Assembly (NCBI GenBank): GCA_963810485.1 | Contig: CAWENQ010000003.1 | Coordinates: 682,001-746,000, forward strand | DNA length: 64,000 nt | Origin: DATKFM01 sp963810485 | GTDB lineage: Bacteria > Pseudomonadota > Alphaproteobacteria > Dongiales > Dongiaceae | Direction: 5' to 3' | The notes under the pieces: generated by a model | The model's database searches: none | What the model was told of the DNA's origin: nothing | The model's input: only the letters and a program-made list of their open reading frames with translations | Program-made: the position numbers and the translations under genes | Shown here: piece by piece, positions 1-8,419 of the stretch | Position numbering within the stretch: position 1 is the first letter of the stretch | Layout of the letters: every line of letters begins with the position of its first letter

Positions 1-677
1 CCGGCCTGTTCCACCAGGGCCAGGGCGCCACTTACGGGTATCAGCCACAGGCTGTTCCCCTCGGGCAACAGCGAAAATGCCGCAAATCCCACGGCGGCAG
101 CGGCCGCGACCCCGCCGGCCAGCCCGGCCCAGGTCTTGTTGGGCGAAATGACCGGAGCGAGCTTGGGTCCGCCGATCAGGCGCCCTGCGACATAGGCGCC
201 CGTATCCGTGGCCCAGACCAAGGCGAAGAGCCACAGGAGCGTGGCCAAGCCTCCGTGCGGCTGCCATCGCAGCCACAAAATCGCCAGGCAGGGCAATCCG
301 ACATAGAGAACGCCAAAGCCGAGCCAATAGGGCCGGGCATCATGTTCCAGCCTGGCCAGGGCCGCGACCAGGGCGGCGCCGGAGACCAGCGCCCAGATCC
401 CGTTTACATCCCTCATGAACGTGGCCAGGGCCACCGAAAGCAGCACCAGGACGATCAGCAGGGCTCCGGCAAAACTCAGATGCCCGCGATTGCAGAGCCG
501 CGCCCATTCCCAGGCGAGGATTCCCCCTACCAGGGCGACCAGCAGGATCAAGGGGGCGCCTCTCAGCCAAGGATATTCGGGCCCGCTGAACCAGATCGCC
601 GCGAGAGCGATGGGGATCAGGACGAGCGCCGAGACGAGGCGTTTGAGCAGCGCCGAGCCTTTAGGCTGTACCGCCAT
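1..677 (-). CDS. cdsA: Phosphatidate cytidylyltransferase, C-terminus outside window
   Basis: Makes CDP-diacylglycerol from CTP and phosphatidate in the inner membrane, the branch point of phospholipid synthesis. I translated 225 residues from the ATG at 677 to the window edge. They show several hydrophobic membrane segments, the WATDTGAY stretch near residue 158 and the family signature SPNKTW at residues 178-183 followed by a Gly-rich turn. The start overlaps the end of uppS by 17 bases, so translation is probably coupled. The order frr-uppS-cdsA is conserved in many bacteria. The last part of the protein, including the end of the catalytic region, lies beyond position 1. Confidence 0.93.
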   Translation of the reverse strand, partial: MAVQPKGSALLKRLVSALVLIPIALAAIWFSGPEYPWLRGAPLILLVALVGGILAWEWARLCNRGHLSFAGALLIVLVLLSVALATFMRDVNGIWALVSGAALVAALARLEHDARPYWLGFGVLYVGLPCLAILWLRWQPHGGLATLLWLFALVWATDTGAYVAGRLIGGPKLAPVISPNKTWAGLAGGVAAAAAVGFAAFSLLPEGNSLWLIPVSGALALVEQA

Positions 678-1392
678 ACCGCCGGTCACGTTGTTGATAT
701 TCCTGGATAGCCGCCGACAGATCGTCCTTGGTGAAGTCCGGCCACAGCCGCTCGAGGAAGATCAGCTCCGTATAGGCCGACTGCCAGAGCAGGAAGTTGC
801 TGATCCGCTTCTCGCCGCTGGTGCGGATGATGAAATCGGGGTCGGGCAGCTCGGTAGTCAGCAGGTACCGGCTGAACAGCGCCTCGTTCACGTCGGCAGG
901 CTGCAGCTTGCCGGCCTTCACATCCTCGGCAATGCGCGCGGCTGCCTGGGTGATCTCGGCGCGTCCGCCATAGCTCAGGGCCACGGTCAGATTGAGCCGG
1001 CGATTCCCGCGAGTACGCTCTTCCGCCCCCTCGATCAGGTCCACGATATCGGGCGCCAACTTCTCCCGGTCGCCGATCACGCGGATGCGCACGCCGTTGC
1101 GGTCAAGGCCGTCAATCTCGCTGCGGATATAGAGCCGAAGCAGCGCCATCAGATCGTCGATCTCGCTCAGCGGCCGCTTCCAGTTCTCCGACGAGAAGCC
1201 GAATAGCGTCAGGTAGGAAATGCCGAGCTCGGCGGCGCCGACGACAGTGCGCCGCACGGCTTCGGCGCCACGCTGATGGCCGACCGTGCGCGGCAGGCCG
1301 CGGGACCGGGCCCAGCGGCCGTTTCCGTCCATGATGATGGCGACATGTACCGGCGGCGACGCGCCGCCGGATGTTGCGAGGGCTTCTGCCAA
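661..1392 (-). CDS. uppS: Isoprenyl (undecaprenyl diphosphate) transferase
   Basis: Condenses isopentenyl diphosphate units onto farnesyl diphosphate to make the cis-polyprenyl carrier lipid for peptidoglycan and other cell-surface polymers. The protein of about 243 residues has the MDGNGRWA diphosphate-binding motif near the N-terminus, then HQRGAEAV, SSENW and the C-terminal RTSGE...SNFLLWQ region, all typical of the cis-prenyltransferase family. I chose the TTG at 1392 because it lies one base after the frr stop and is preceded by a weak AGG. An in-frame ATG at 1437 would add a Lys-rich tail inside frr that the family lacks. It overlaps cdsA downstream. Confidence 0.93.
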   Translation of the reverse strand: MAEALATSGGASPPVHVAIIMDGNGRWARSRGLPRTVGHQRGAEAVRRTVVGAAELGISYLTLFGFSSENWKRPLSEIDDLMALLRLYIRSEIDGLDRNGVRIRVIGDREKLAPDIVDLIEGAEERTRGNRRLNLTVALSYGGRAEITQAAARIAEDVKAGKLQPADVNEALFSRYLLTTELPDPDFIIRTSGEKRISNFLLWQSAYTELIFLERLWPDFTKDDLSAAIQEYQQRDRRYGGTA

Positions 1393-1393
1393 G

Positions 1394-1955
1394 CTAGACC
1401 TGCATAATTTCTTTTTCTTTTTGCACCAGCATCTCATCCACGAGCTTGATGTGCTGGTCAGTCATCTTCTGCACTTCGTCCGAACGGGTGCGGTGCTCGT
1501 CCTCGGAGATCTTGTGGTCCTTCTCCATTTTCTTGAGCGCCTCCATCCCGTCGCGGCGGATGTTGCGCACGGCGACACGGGCCGAACTCGGTGAATTTGT
1601 GCGCGACCTTCGACAGTTCCTGCCGGCGCTCCTGACTGAGCTGCGGCAACGGCACGCGCACCAGCTGCCCGTCTGATGATGGATTGAGACCGAGATTGGC
1701 ATCGCGGATCGCCTTCTCCACGGCCGAGACCAGGCCGCGGTCCCACACCTGCACGGTGATCATGCGCGGCTCCGGCACGCCAACTGTGCCCACCTGGGCG
1801 ATCGGCAGGTCGCTGCCATAAGCCTTTACGATGACCGTATCGAGCAAGTGCGGAGAAGCCCGGCCGGTGCGCAATCCTCCGAATTCCCGCTTCAGCGCGT
1901 CGATGGCGCCATCCATGCGCCGCTTCAGTTCGTTTTTGTCAGCCTCGATAGCCAT
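1394..1955 (-). CDS. frr: Ribosome recycling factor, interrupted by a +1 frameshift
   Basis: Splits post-termination ribosomes together with EF-G. The frame from the ATG at 1955 matches the family up to AHKFTE, after which the conserved ARVAVRNIRRDGMEALKKMEKD tail continues in another frame to the stop at 1394. The total span is 3n+1, so one base is extra near 1585-1586 (GAGTTCGG on the coding strand). Deleting one T gives a continuous protein of 186 residues, the normal family length. Because frr is normally essential, I treat this as a probable sequence error rather than a dead gene. It lies 8 bases after pyrH. Confidence 0.9.
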
Positions 1956-1963
1956 GGTTTTCC

Positions 1964-2713
1964 CTATTCCGTGATTATCGTGAACTTCCCCTTGCCGCAG
2001 ATCGCCTCGCTGAAGGCGCCGGCCTGCGTGATGGAGAACACCAGGATGGGGATATTGTTCTCGCGTGCCAGCGAGATCGCCGCCGCGTCCATCACCTTGA
2101 GATCCCGCGCCAGCACCTCCAGATAGGTCAGCCGCTCATAGCGGTCCGCCTTCGGATCCTTCCGGGGATCGGCGCTGTAGACGCCATCCACCTTGGTGCC
2201 CTTCAGCAGCACGTCGCAGCCCATCTCCGACGCGCGCAAGGCCGCTGCCGTATCCGTCGTGAAGAACGGATTGCCGGTGCCCGCCGCGAAGATCACCACG
2301 CGCCCCTTCTCCATATGCCGGAGCGCGCGGCGGCGTATGTAGGGCTCGCAGACCGAGGTCATGGTGATGGCAGACTGCACACGAGTGGCGACGCCCAGTT
2401 GCTCCAGGGCGTTCTGCACCGCCAGCGCGTTCATGACAGTCGCCAGCATGCCCATATAGTCGGCGGTAGCCCGCTGCATGCCCTGGGAAGCGCCGGCGAC
2501 GCCACGGAAGATATTGCCGCCGCCGATCACCATGCAGACTTCGACGCCCATCTGGTTGACCGCCTGCACCTCGCGGGCGATGCGGTCGACCGTCTCCTGC
2601 TCCAGGCCATAGTCGCGGTTGCCCATCAGGGCTTCGCCGGACAGTTTCAGCAGCACCCGGCGGTAGACGGCCTTCAGCGGCACGACATTCCTTTCGGCAA
2701 CTCGATCCGCCAT
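1964..2713 (-). CDS. pyrH: Uridylate (UMP) kinase
   Basis: Phosphorylates UMP to UDP in pyrimidine nucleotide synthesis; the bacterial enzyme is a hexamer of the amino-acid-kinase fold. The 249-residue protein shows LLKLSGEAL near the N-terminus, the GGGNIFRG glycine loop, and the GTGNPFFTTD and VDGVYSADP segments typical of PyrH. I chose the ATG at 2713 (MADRVAERN) because a GGGCGGGGG run sits just upstream and the upstream in-frame extension has no family match. It is followed after 8 bases by frr. The 172 bases before it, back to tsf, contain short GC-rich inverted repeats but no clear terminator. Confidence 0.95.
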   Translation of the reverse strand: MADRVAERNVVPLKAVYRRVLLKLSGEALMGNRDYGLEQETVDRIAREVQAVNQMGVEVCMVIGGGNIFRGVAGASQGMQRATADYMGMLATVMNALAVQNALEQLGVATRVQSAITMTSVCEPYIRRRALRHMEKGRVVIFAAGTGNPFFTTDTAAALRASEMGCDVLLKGTKVDGVYSADPRKDPKADRYERLTYLEVLARDLKVMDAAAISLARENNIPILVFSITQAGAFSEAICGKGKFTIITE

Positions 2714-2885
2714 CTTGCACCCCCGCCCGTTGCGCCGAATCAGCCCCGGCCGGGCGTAATCATACACAAACAGGCCCCACGGCCACTAGGTAATGCCGGA
2801 AGCCTGCCCCCGCCAGCCGCCGGCCCTAAGGCCGCGGTGAGGCGAAGTTGTGGCAGAACCACCGGCGGCAAGCCGGCGGAATCGC

Positions 2886-3776
2886 TCAGCCTTCTGCCGC
2901 AGCCTCGATGCCCTCGCCCAGGGCCATGCGGACGAAACCGGCCACTTTCACGGGCGCTCCGACATCCTTGGCCGCCGCCGCCACGACATCCTTCACCTTG
3001 GTTTTGCCGTCAATGGCGAAGGTCTGCTCCAGCAGCACGATATCCTCGAAATACTTGCGCAGGCCGCCTTCGACCATCTTTGCGATCACTGGCTCCGGCT
3101 TGCCGGAGGCCTTGGCAGTCTCCGACAGCACGGCCTTCTCGCGCTCGATCGCCGCAGCCGGCACGGCTTCCGACGTCAATGCCTGCGGGTTGGCAAAGGC
3201 GATATGCATGGCGAGCTGCTTGCCAACCGCCGCCAGCTTGCCCTGGTCGCCGCTGAACTCCAGCGCCACTAGAACGCCGATCTTGCCCATGTTGGGCAAC
3301 AGGGCGCTGTGGACATAGGCCGCCACCACGCCGGGATTGGCGGTCACGGCAGCCATCCGGCGCAACGACATGTTCTCGCCGATGGTGGCGATCAGGTCGG
3401 TCAGCTTGTCGGCAACGCTGCCGCTACCGCCGGGGAACGGCTTCTTGGCCAATTCCTCGACACTGCCGCTCTTCAGCGCCAGCTCCGAAACGCCTTTAAC
3501 AAAGTCCTGGAACTTTTCGTTCCGGGCGACGAAATCGGTTTCCGAGTTGACCTCGACGACGGCGCCTTTGCCGTTTTCGACAGCGACAGTCACCAGGCCC
3601 TGCGCGGCAACGCGTCCGGCCTTCGAGCCCGCCTTGGCGATGCCCTTCTTGCGCAGATAGTCCACGGCGCCATCGATATCGCCGCTGGTTTCGCCGAGCG
3701 CCTTCTTGCAATCCATCATGCCGGCGCCGGTCATCTCGCGCAGTCTCTTGACGAGATCGGCTGTGATCTCGGCCAT
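2886..3776 (-). CDS. tsf: Elongation factor Ts
   Basis: Nucleotide exchange factor that regenerates EF-Tu-GTP. The 296-residue protein starts MAEITADLVKRLRE and carries the signature TGAGMMDCKKAL near residue 15 and the core segment SETDFVARNEKFQDF. The ATG at 3776 is preceded by GAAGGGAACGACC, a good ribosome binding site; a longer in-frame extension is Arg-rich and comes from the rpsB spacer. It is 79 bases downstream of rpsB, the classical pairing. Confidence 0.97.
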   Translation of the reverse strand: MAEITADLVKRLREMTGAGMMDCKKALGETSGDIDGAVDYLRKKGIAKAGSKAGRVAAQGLVTVAVENGKGAVVEVNSETDFVARNEKFQDFVKGVSELALKSGSVEELAKKPFPGGSGSVADKLTDLIATIGENMSLRRMAAVTANPGVVAAYVHSALLPNMGKIGVLVALEFSGDQGKLAAVGKQLAMHIAFANPQALTSEAVPAAAIEREKAVLSETAKASGKPEPVIAKMVEGGLRKYFEDIVLLEQTFAIDGKTKVKDVVAAAAKDVGAPVKVAGFVRMALGEGIEAAAEG

Positions 3777-3855
3777 GGTCGTTCCCTTCAATATCCAGAG
3801 TTGCAGAGCAAACGCGTTGGATGCGGCGTCCCCGTCGCCGGGAACGCCGCCGATA

Positions 3856-4644
3856 TCAAGCCGTCGCGGCCGGCGCCGGCGCCGTTTCAGGTTCCGGCGG
3901 CAGCGCTTCGACCGGCGCCACTTCCTGCGCGCCGACATCGGTGCCCGAGGCGATCATCTCGCGCTGCAGGCCATCGAGCACGGCATCGCTGATCAGGTCG
4001 CAATAGGTGGCGATGGCGCGGATGGCGTCGTCATTGCCGGGAACCGGGAAGGTGATCCCCGCGGGATCGCAGTTGCTGTCGAGCACGGCGATGACAGGGA
4101 TGTTCAGCGTCTTCGCCTCGGCGATAGCGATCTGTTCCTTGTTGGTGTCGATGACGAACAGCACGTCCGGCTGACCGCCCATCTCCTTGATGCCGCCGAG
4201 CGCGCGCTCCAGCTTGTCGCGCTCGCGGGTCAGGTTGAGCTGCTCCTTCTTGGTCAGGCCCTGGGCGCCCTGCGCCAGCTGCTCGTCGATGTTCTTCAGC
4301 CGCTTGATCGAGTTGGAAATGGTCTTCCAGTTCGTCAGCATGCCGCCGAGCCAGCGGTGATTGACGTAGTATTGGCCGCAGCGCTTCGCGGCGTCGGCGA
4401 TCTTGTCGCTCGCCTGGCGCTTGGTGCCGACGAACAGCACGCGGCCGCCGCCGGCGACCACGTCGCGCACGGTCTCCAGCGCCTTGTGCAGCATCGGCAC
4501 GGTCTGCTCGAGGTCGATGATATGCACGCCATTGCGCACGCCGAAGAGGAACGGGGCCATCTTCGGGTTCCAGCGGCGGGTGTGATGTCCGAAATGCACG
4601 CCAGCTTCCATAAGCTGGCGCATGGTGAAGGTTGGCAGCGCCAT
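3856..4644 (-). CDS. rpsB: 30S ribosomal protein S2
   Basis: Small-subunit ribosomal protein needed for S1 binding. The 262-residue sequence has the family start MALPTFTMRQLMEAGVHFGH, the NPKM and FGVRNGVHIIDL segments and VDTNKE-type core, and an alphaproteobacterial Ala/Pro/Glu-rich C-terminal tail. Transcription probably begins about 140 bases upstream at the promoter at 4783-4811, leaving a long leader with GC-rich inverted repeats that could host feedback control, though I see no defined S2 motif. tsf follows. Confidence 0.97.
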   Translation of the reverse strand: MALPTFTMRQLMEAGVHFGHHTRRWNPKMAPFLFGVRNGVHIIDLEQTVPMLHKALETVRDVVAGGGRVLFVGTKRQASDKIADAAKRCGQYYVNHRWLGGMLTNWKTISNSIKRLKNIDEQLAQGAQGLTKKEQLNLTRERDKLERALGGIKEMGGQPDVLFVIDTNKEQIAIAEAKTLNIPVIAVLDSNCDPAGITFPVPGNDDAIRAIATYCDLISDAVLDGLQREMIASGTDVGAQEVAPVEALPPEPETAPAPAATA

Positions 4645-4782
4645 TGTTCAGTCCTTTTCCGGTTATGCCTCCGCGGGAAGTGATCCCCAAGGGCGCCGAA
4701 GCAGCCTCAGGAACACCGGAGCAGGCGGCGGGATGTCTCCCCGTCCGACCGCGGACCCGCGTGCGGTTTTAGAAGTGGCAGG

Positions 4783-4811
4783 TAAATAGCCGCGTTGCGC
4801 CGCTTTTGCAA
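4783..4811 (-). promoter_or_regulatory. Probable sigma-70 promoter of rpsB-tsf
   Basis: On the minus strand TTGCAA (4806-4811) and TATTTA (4783-4788) are separated by exactly 17 bases, a good housekeeping promoter. It lies about 139 bases before the rpsB start, in the only gene-free stretch (4645-4889) next to this operon. Confidence 0.55.
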
Positions 4812-4889
4812 GGGCGAAACAGCCAAGGGCGCATGGGAAGAACAGCGGATATGCGCCTGTTATCCAACAATTTATCAAGGAGACGCAAC

Positions 4890-5300
4890 TTAGGGAGCCG
4901 GTTGGCTGCCCTCCTGCCGCAAATAGGCGATGATGTCGGCCCGGTCCTCCGCCAGGCGGACCCGGATGCCCATGGCCGTGTCCGGCACCATGCCCGGCGG
5001 GTTTTCCAGCCATTTGTTCAGCATCGTCTCGTCCCAGACGAAACTCTGGGCTGACAGCGCCTCGCTGTAGCGGAAGCCTTCGACCGACGCCACCGGGCGT
5101 CCCACCACGCCGCGATGCATCGGTCCGACCCGGTTGGCATCGAGGGAATGGCAGGCGGCGCACACCCGTTTATAGAGCCGTGCGCCGCGTGCCGGGTCGC
5201 CGTCAGGCAGGGGGGACTGCTGCGGCGAGGCCTGAAAAGCGGCGGCGATGATCATGCCGAAGACGGCAAGCGCCAGAGTTGTGCGGAGGGAACGCGACAT
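4890..5300 (-). CDS. Exported class I c-type cytochrome
   Basis: Small periplasmic electron carrier. The 136-residue protein has an N-terminal hydrophobic signal segment (about residues 8-22), a single haem attachment motif CAACH at residues 47-51, then GPMHRGVVGRPV and a C-terminal VPDTAMGI...EDRADIIAYLR segment carrying the likely axial Met. That is the pattern of cytochrome c2/c550-type proteins. It is the third gene after an ECF sigma factor and a ferritin-like protein (33-base gap) and probably shares their transcript. Its electron partner cannot be told from sequence. Confidence 0.88.
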   Translation of the reverse strand: MSRSLRTTLALAVFGMIIAAAFQASPQQSPLPDGDPARGARLYKRVCAACHSLDANRVGPMHRGVVGRPVASVEGFRYSEALSAQSFVWDETMLNKWLENPPGMVPDTAMGIRVRLAEDRADIIAYLRQEGSQPAP

Positions 5301-5333
5301 GATTCCAGCGCTGCCGCAATCGGATGGCGGGCA

Positions 5334-5915
5334 TCAGCCGCCGAACATCAGGCCTTCCTTCGGAATCGGCTCGCCCAGCGCATTGGCCAGGATCGCCACA
5401 TGGAACGCTTCGTCACCGGCCATGCGCCCGGCGACCTGGTGGAAGTCCGGCCCCAGCGACGGGATCAAACTCAGATACGCATTGGCCGCCCCGCGCTCGA
5501 GACCTAGAGCCAGCTTCAGGACGTCAGCCTGGTCCTTCAATGTCGACGCCTTCAGGTCAGCGGCATACTGCTCAAGAGTCTTTGCCTCCGCCGGCGCGCC
5601 GCCCAGGGCCTTCACCGCCTTGATCAGTTCATCGCGGTGCAGCTTGTGATGGCCCTGGAAGGTGACGCCGACTTGCAGCACCTCCGGCTGCAGCAGCCCG
5701 CTTTCCGCGGCGATCTGGTAGGCGGCGATGCCCTCATGCTCCAGGCCGATGGCGGCGTTCAGGATTTCCACGTCCTGCTTCGCATAGGCCGGCCGCGTGC
5801 CGAGCGCAGCAACGCTGGTGCCCAGCAGAACCGCCACACCCGCCACCGATAGCGTCTTGCCGGTGCCGAGGATCACGCCGCGGCGCGACGGGATCGAGAT
5901 CAGTGCATTGTCCAT
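5334..5915 (-). CDS. Tat-exported ferritin-like domain protein
   Basis: The 193-residue protein begins with a Tat-type signal: SRRG at residues 10-13, a hydrophobic stretch, and a likely cleavage after AYA. The rest is a predicted four-helix bundle with ferritin-like helices: LEHEG in helix A, HHKLHRDEL in helix B, GLERGAANAY in helix C and DEAFHVAIL (an ExxH pair) in helix D, suggesting a metal site although helix B is His-rich rather than the usual ExxH. The ATG at 5915 follows an excellent AGGAGGAGA site and lies 4 bases after the sigma-factor stop, so the two are surely co-expressed. Related proteins are often labelled desiccation- or stress-associated; the exact activity is unknown. Confidence 0.85.
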   Translation of the reverse strand: MDNALISIPSRRGVILGTGKTLSVAGVAVLLGTSVAALGTRPAYAKQDVEILNAAIGLEHEGIAAYQIAAESGLLQPEVLQVGVTFQGHHKLHRDELIKAVKALGGAPAEAKTLEQYAADLKASTLKDQADVLKLALGLERGAANAYLSLIPSLGPDFHQVAGRMAGDEAFHVAILANALGEPIPKEGLMFGG

Positions 5916-5919
5916 GGGT

Positions 5920-6639
5920 CTAGTCTCCTCCTTTGGGGTCGAGTTCAGTCCCGGTAGCAATTCCTAGGGCGGCCAGGGTGCGCGCGGTCAGGCGCTCGCA
6001 GTCGGCGCCCGCGAATTGGAATGCGCCCGTCAATACGTTGCGGATCTCCGGATCGAGCGCCTGGATCAGCTTGCGCCGCGCCCGCAGATGCCGCGTCTTC
6101 ACCGTCTGCGGCGGAATGTCGAGAACCTCGGCGGTCTCCTCGACCGAGAGCCCTTCGATCTCCCTGAGCACGAACACGGTGCGGAAGATATCGGAGAGCT
6201 GCGCCACGGCGGCCTCCAGCACCTTGGCGATCTGCCGGCGCGCCAGTTCTGTTTCCGGTGTCTGTTGCTGGGCGTTTCCGCTCATGTAGGTTTCCCGATA
6301 GGTTTCGAGGACAGTGACATCCTGCATCTCCAGTGTGCGCCGGCGGCGCGAGGCCGCGCGCTTGCGCTGCAGCGCCTCGTTGACGGCAATCCGCGTCAGC
6401 CAGGTGGCGAGGCTCGATCTGCCGGTGAATCGCGCGCCGGTGGAAAAGGCCTTGATGTAGGCGTCCTGCACCGCATCCTCGGCATCGGCGCGGTTGCGCA
6501 GGATGCTCCAGGCGGCGCGGTACAAGCGCTGATTGTGGCGGGTGGTGATCAGCCGCACCGCGATCCCGTCGCGCCCGGCCGCCCGCTCGGTCAGCTCGAG
6601 GTCGCTCAACTGTTCATAATCGACGGCGCGCAGGCTCAT
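5920..6639 (-). CDS. ECF-family RNA polymerase sigma factor
   Basis: Directs RNA polymerase to stress-type promoters. Of its 239 residues, about 30-100 form sigma region 2 (with the core-binding DAEDAVQDAYIKAF helix) and about 130-195 form region 4 with the helix-turn-helix GLSVEETAEVLDIPPQTVKTR. An additional tail, GAFQFAGADCERLTARTLAAL, follows region 4; a tail of this kind recurs in a subgroup of ECF factors. No anti-sigma gene is adjacent. I chose the ATG at 6639 because AAGGGATTAAAG precedes it; the ATG at 6663 has no such site. It heads a transcript with the ferritin-like protein and cytochrome c. Confidence 0.9.
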   Translation of the reverse strand: MSLRAVDYEQLSDLELTERAAGRDGIAVRLITTRHNQRLYRAAWSILRNRADAEDAVQDAYIKAFSTGARFTGRSSLATWLTRIAVNEALQRKRAASRRRRTLEMQDVTVLETYRETYMSGNAQQQTPETELARRQIAKVLEAAVAQLSDIFRTVFVLREIEGLSVEETAEVLDIPPQTVKTRHLRARRKLIQALDPEIRNVLTGAFQFAGADCERLTARTLAALGIATGTELDPKGGD

Positions 6640-6769
6640 CTTTAATCCCTTCACTCTGATCATTTGATGCCGCGCCCGCCGAAAGGTTCCCGGCCTTGGC
6701 CCTGGCGGCCGCAGCCCCTATTCTGCCGCCGCCCATGACTATGAACCGTATAGACGAACAGGAAATTCC

Positions 6770-7961
6770 ATGACCGTCGCCGCCGGCTCCACCGGATCAA
6801 TCGCCCAGCCGATTTCGGCGGGCGTGCTGGCGGCCGTGGTCGGCTTCGCCAGCGCCTTTCCCATCGTGCTCCAGGGATTGGCCGGCGTAGGCGCCAGCCC
6901 GGCCGAAGCCGCCTCCGGCCTGCTGGCGCTCTGCATCGGCCAGGCGCTGCTGGCCATCTGGCTGGGATTGCGCATGCGCATGCCCATTGCCATCGCCTGG
7001 TCGACGCCGGGCGCGGCGCTGCTGGCCTCGACCGTCGCGCCGTCGGGCGGCTTCGCCGTCGCCGTCGGCGCCTTCCTGGTGGCGGCCGCACTGGTGATCA
7101 TCGCCGGCCTGTGGCGGCCGTTCGCACGCGCGGTCGAAGTCGATCCCCACCACGATCGCCAGCGCCATGCTGGCGGGCGTGCTGCTGCATATCTGCCTGG
7201 CGCCGGTGGAGGCCGTCGGCCAGATGCCGGCGCTGGCGCTGCCGATCATCATCGCCTGGGCGCTGGCCTGGCGCTTCATCCGGCCCTGGGCGGTGCCCAT
7301 CGCCGTGGTGGTCACGGCGGCCATCGTGTTCCTCGCCACGCCGATCCCCGAGGGTGCGATGACCGACATCTTGCCGCGCCCGGTGCTGCTGATGCCGGTC
7401 TTCTCCCTCGATGCGATCATCGGCATCGCCCTGCCCCTCTTCATCGTCACCATGGCGTCGCAGAACCTGCCGGGCCTCGCCGTGCTCGGCGCCAATGGCT
7501 ACCGCCCGGCAGCAGGCCCCCTGTTCCTCTCCACGGGCATCAGCAGCGCCCTGGTCGCGCCGTTCGGCGGCCATGCGCTCAATCTGGCGGCGATCACCGC
7601 GGCACTCTGCGCCGGACCGGAGGCGCATCCCGATCCCGCCAAGCGCTACATCGCCAGCGTCTCCGCCGGCGCCAGCTATCTGGTGATCGGCCTGTTCGCC
7701 GGCTTCGCCGCGGCCTTCATCGCCGCCTCGCCGCCGCTGCTGATCCAGGCCGTCGCCGGCCTCGCGCTCCTGGGCAGCCTCGCCAGCGCCCTTGCCGCCG
7801 CGCTGGCGAAAGAGGACGAACGCATCCCCGCGATCCTCACGTTCATTACCGCCGCGTCGGGCGTGTCCTTCTTCGGCATCGGCGCGGCCTTCTGGGGCTT
7901 GATTGCCGGTGGCGTGGTAATGGGGCTGATGCGGATGAAAGGGAGGCAACACCTTCAGTGA
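6770..7961 (+). CDS. benE: BenE-family benzoate/H+ symporter-like transporter, +1 frameshift
   Basis: A polytopic membrane protein of the benzoate transporter family, probably importing aromatic acids. The first frame (from MTVAAGSTG, about 120 codons) ends its match at FARAV, and the remaining membrane segments (SIPTTIASAMLAGVLLHICLAP onward) lie in another frame to 7961. One base is extra near 7136-7139; reading GTCGAGTCGATC instead of GTCGAAGTCGATC gives about 396 residues, the usual length. It is divergent from the sigma-factor operon. A link to the dehydroshikimate dehydratase 7 kb away, which also feeds aromatic catabolism, is only inferred. Confidence 0.82.
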
Positions 7962-7985
7962 CAAATGCGCATCGCGCCGCGTCGA

Positions 7986-8387
7986 TCAGCGCCATTCAAA
8001 GTAGAGATATCCATTCACGCGATGATCCAGCGCAATTTCCTCCAATGTCCAAACATAATTCGAAAAGGCATCCTCGGCGATCCCTTCAAATCTCGACAGC
8101 ACACTCATGGCGAACTCTCGCATTGCGGTTGCACCCGGGTGATGTCGCCCAGAGAGATTGGCGATGACGCTAAGGGAAGGCTCGGCGCCAAGGCCGCGCA
8201 AGATCTTCTCCCGATCGCTTTCCGAATGCTCTGCTTTCAGATCTCGATAGAAATCGATGTAGATGCAGGGCTCATTATTCTTCACCACGATCCAAGGTGG
8301 CCCACCCTGAAATGGGTATACAGCGCTGAGGAAGGCCGCGACCTCGGGCTCAGTTGCGTGCTTCAGATGCAGCGTTGCGGAGTCCAT
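7986..8387 (-). CDS. Hypothetical protein
   Basis: 133 residues, start MDSATLHLKH, no signal peptide or membrane segment. It is acidic and rich in aromatic residues, with no family I recognise. It could be an intracellular protein of the small immunity or effector-like type, but nothing in the sequence proves that. It ends 24 bases from the end of benE (convergent) and lies upstream of nothing on its own strand. Codon use is less extremely GC-rich than its neighbours, which may hint at separate origin. Confidence 0.55.
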   Translation of the reverse strand: MDSATLHLKHATEPEVAAFLSAVYPFQGGPPWIVVKNNEPCIYIDFYRDLKAEHSESDREKILRGLGAEPSLSVIANLSGRHHPGATAMREFAMSVLSRFEGIAEDAFSNYVWTLEEIALDHRVNGYLYFEWR

Positions 8388-8419
8388 TGAGTTCTATCTC
8401 ACAGTCGAGCGCCCAAAAC

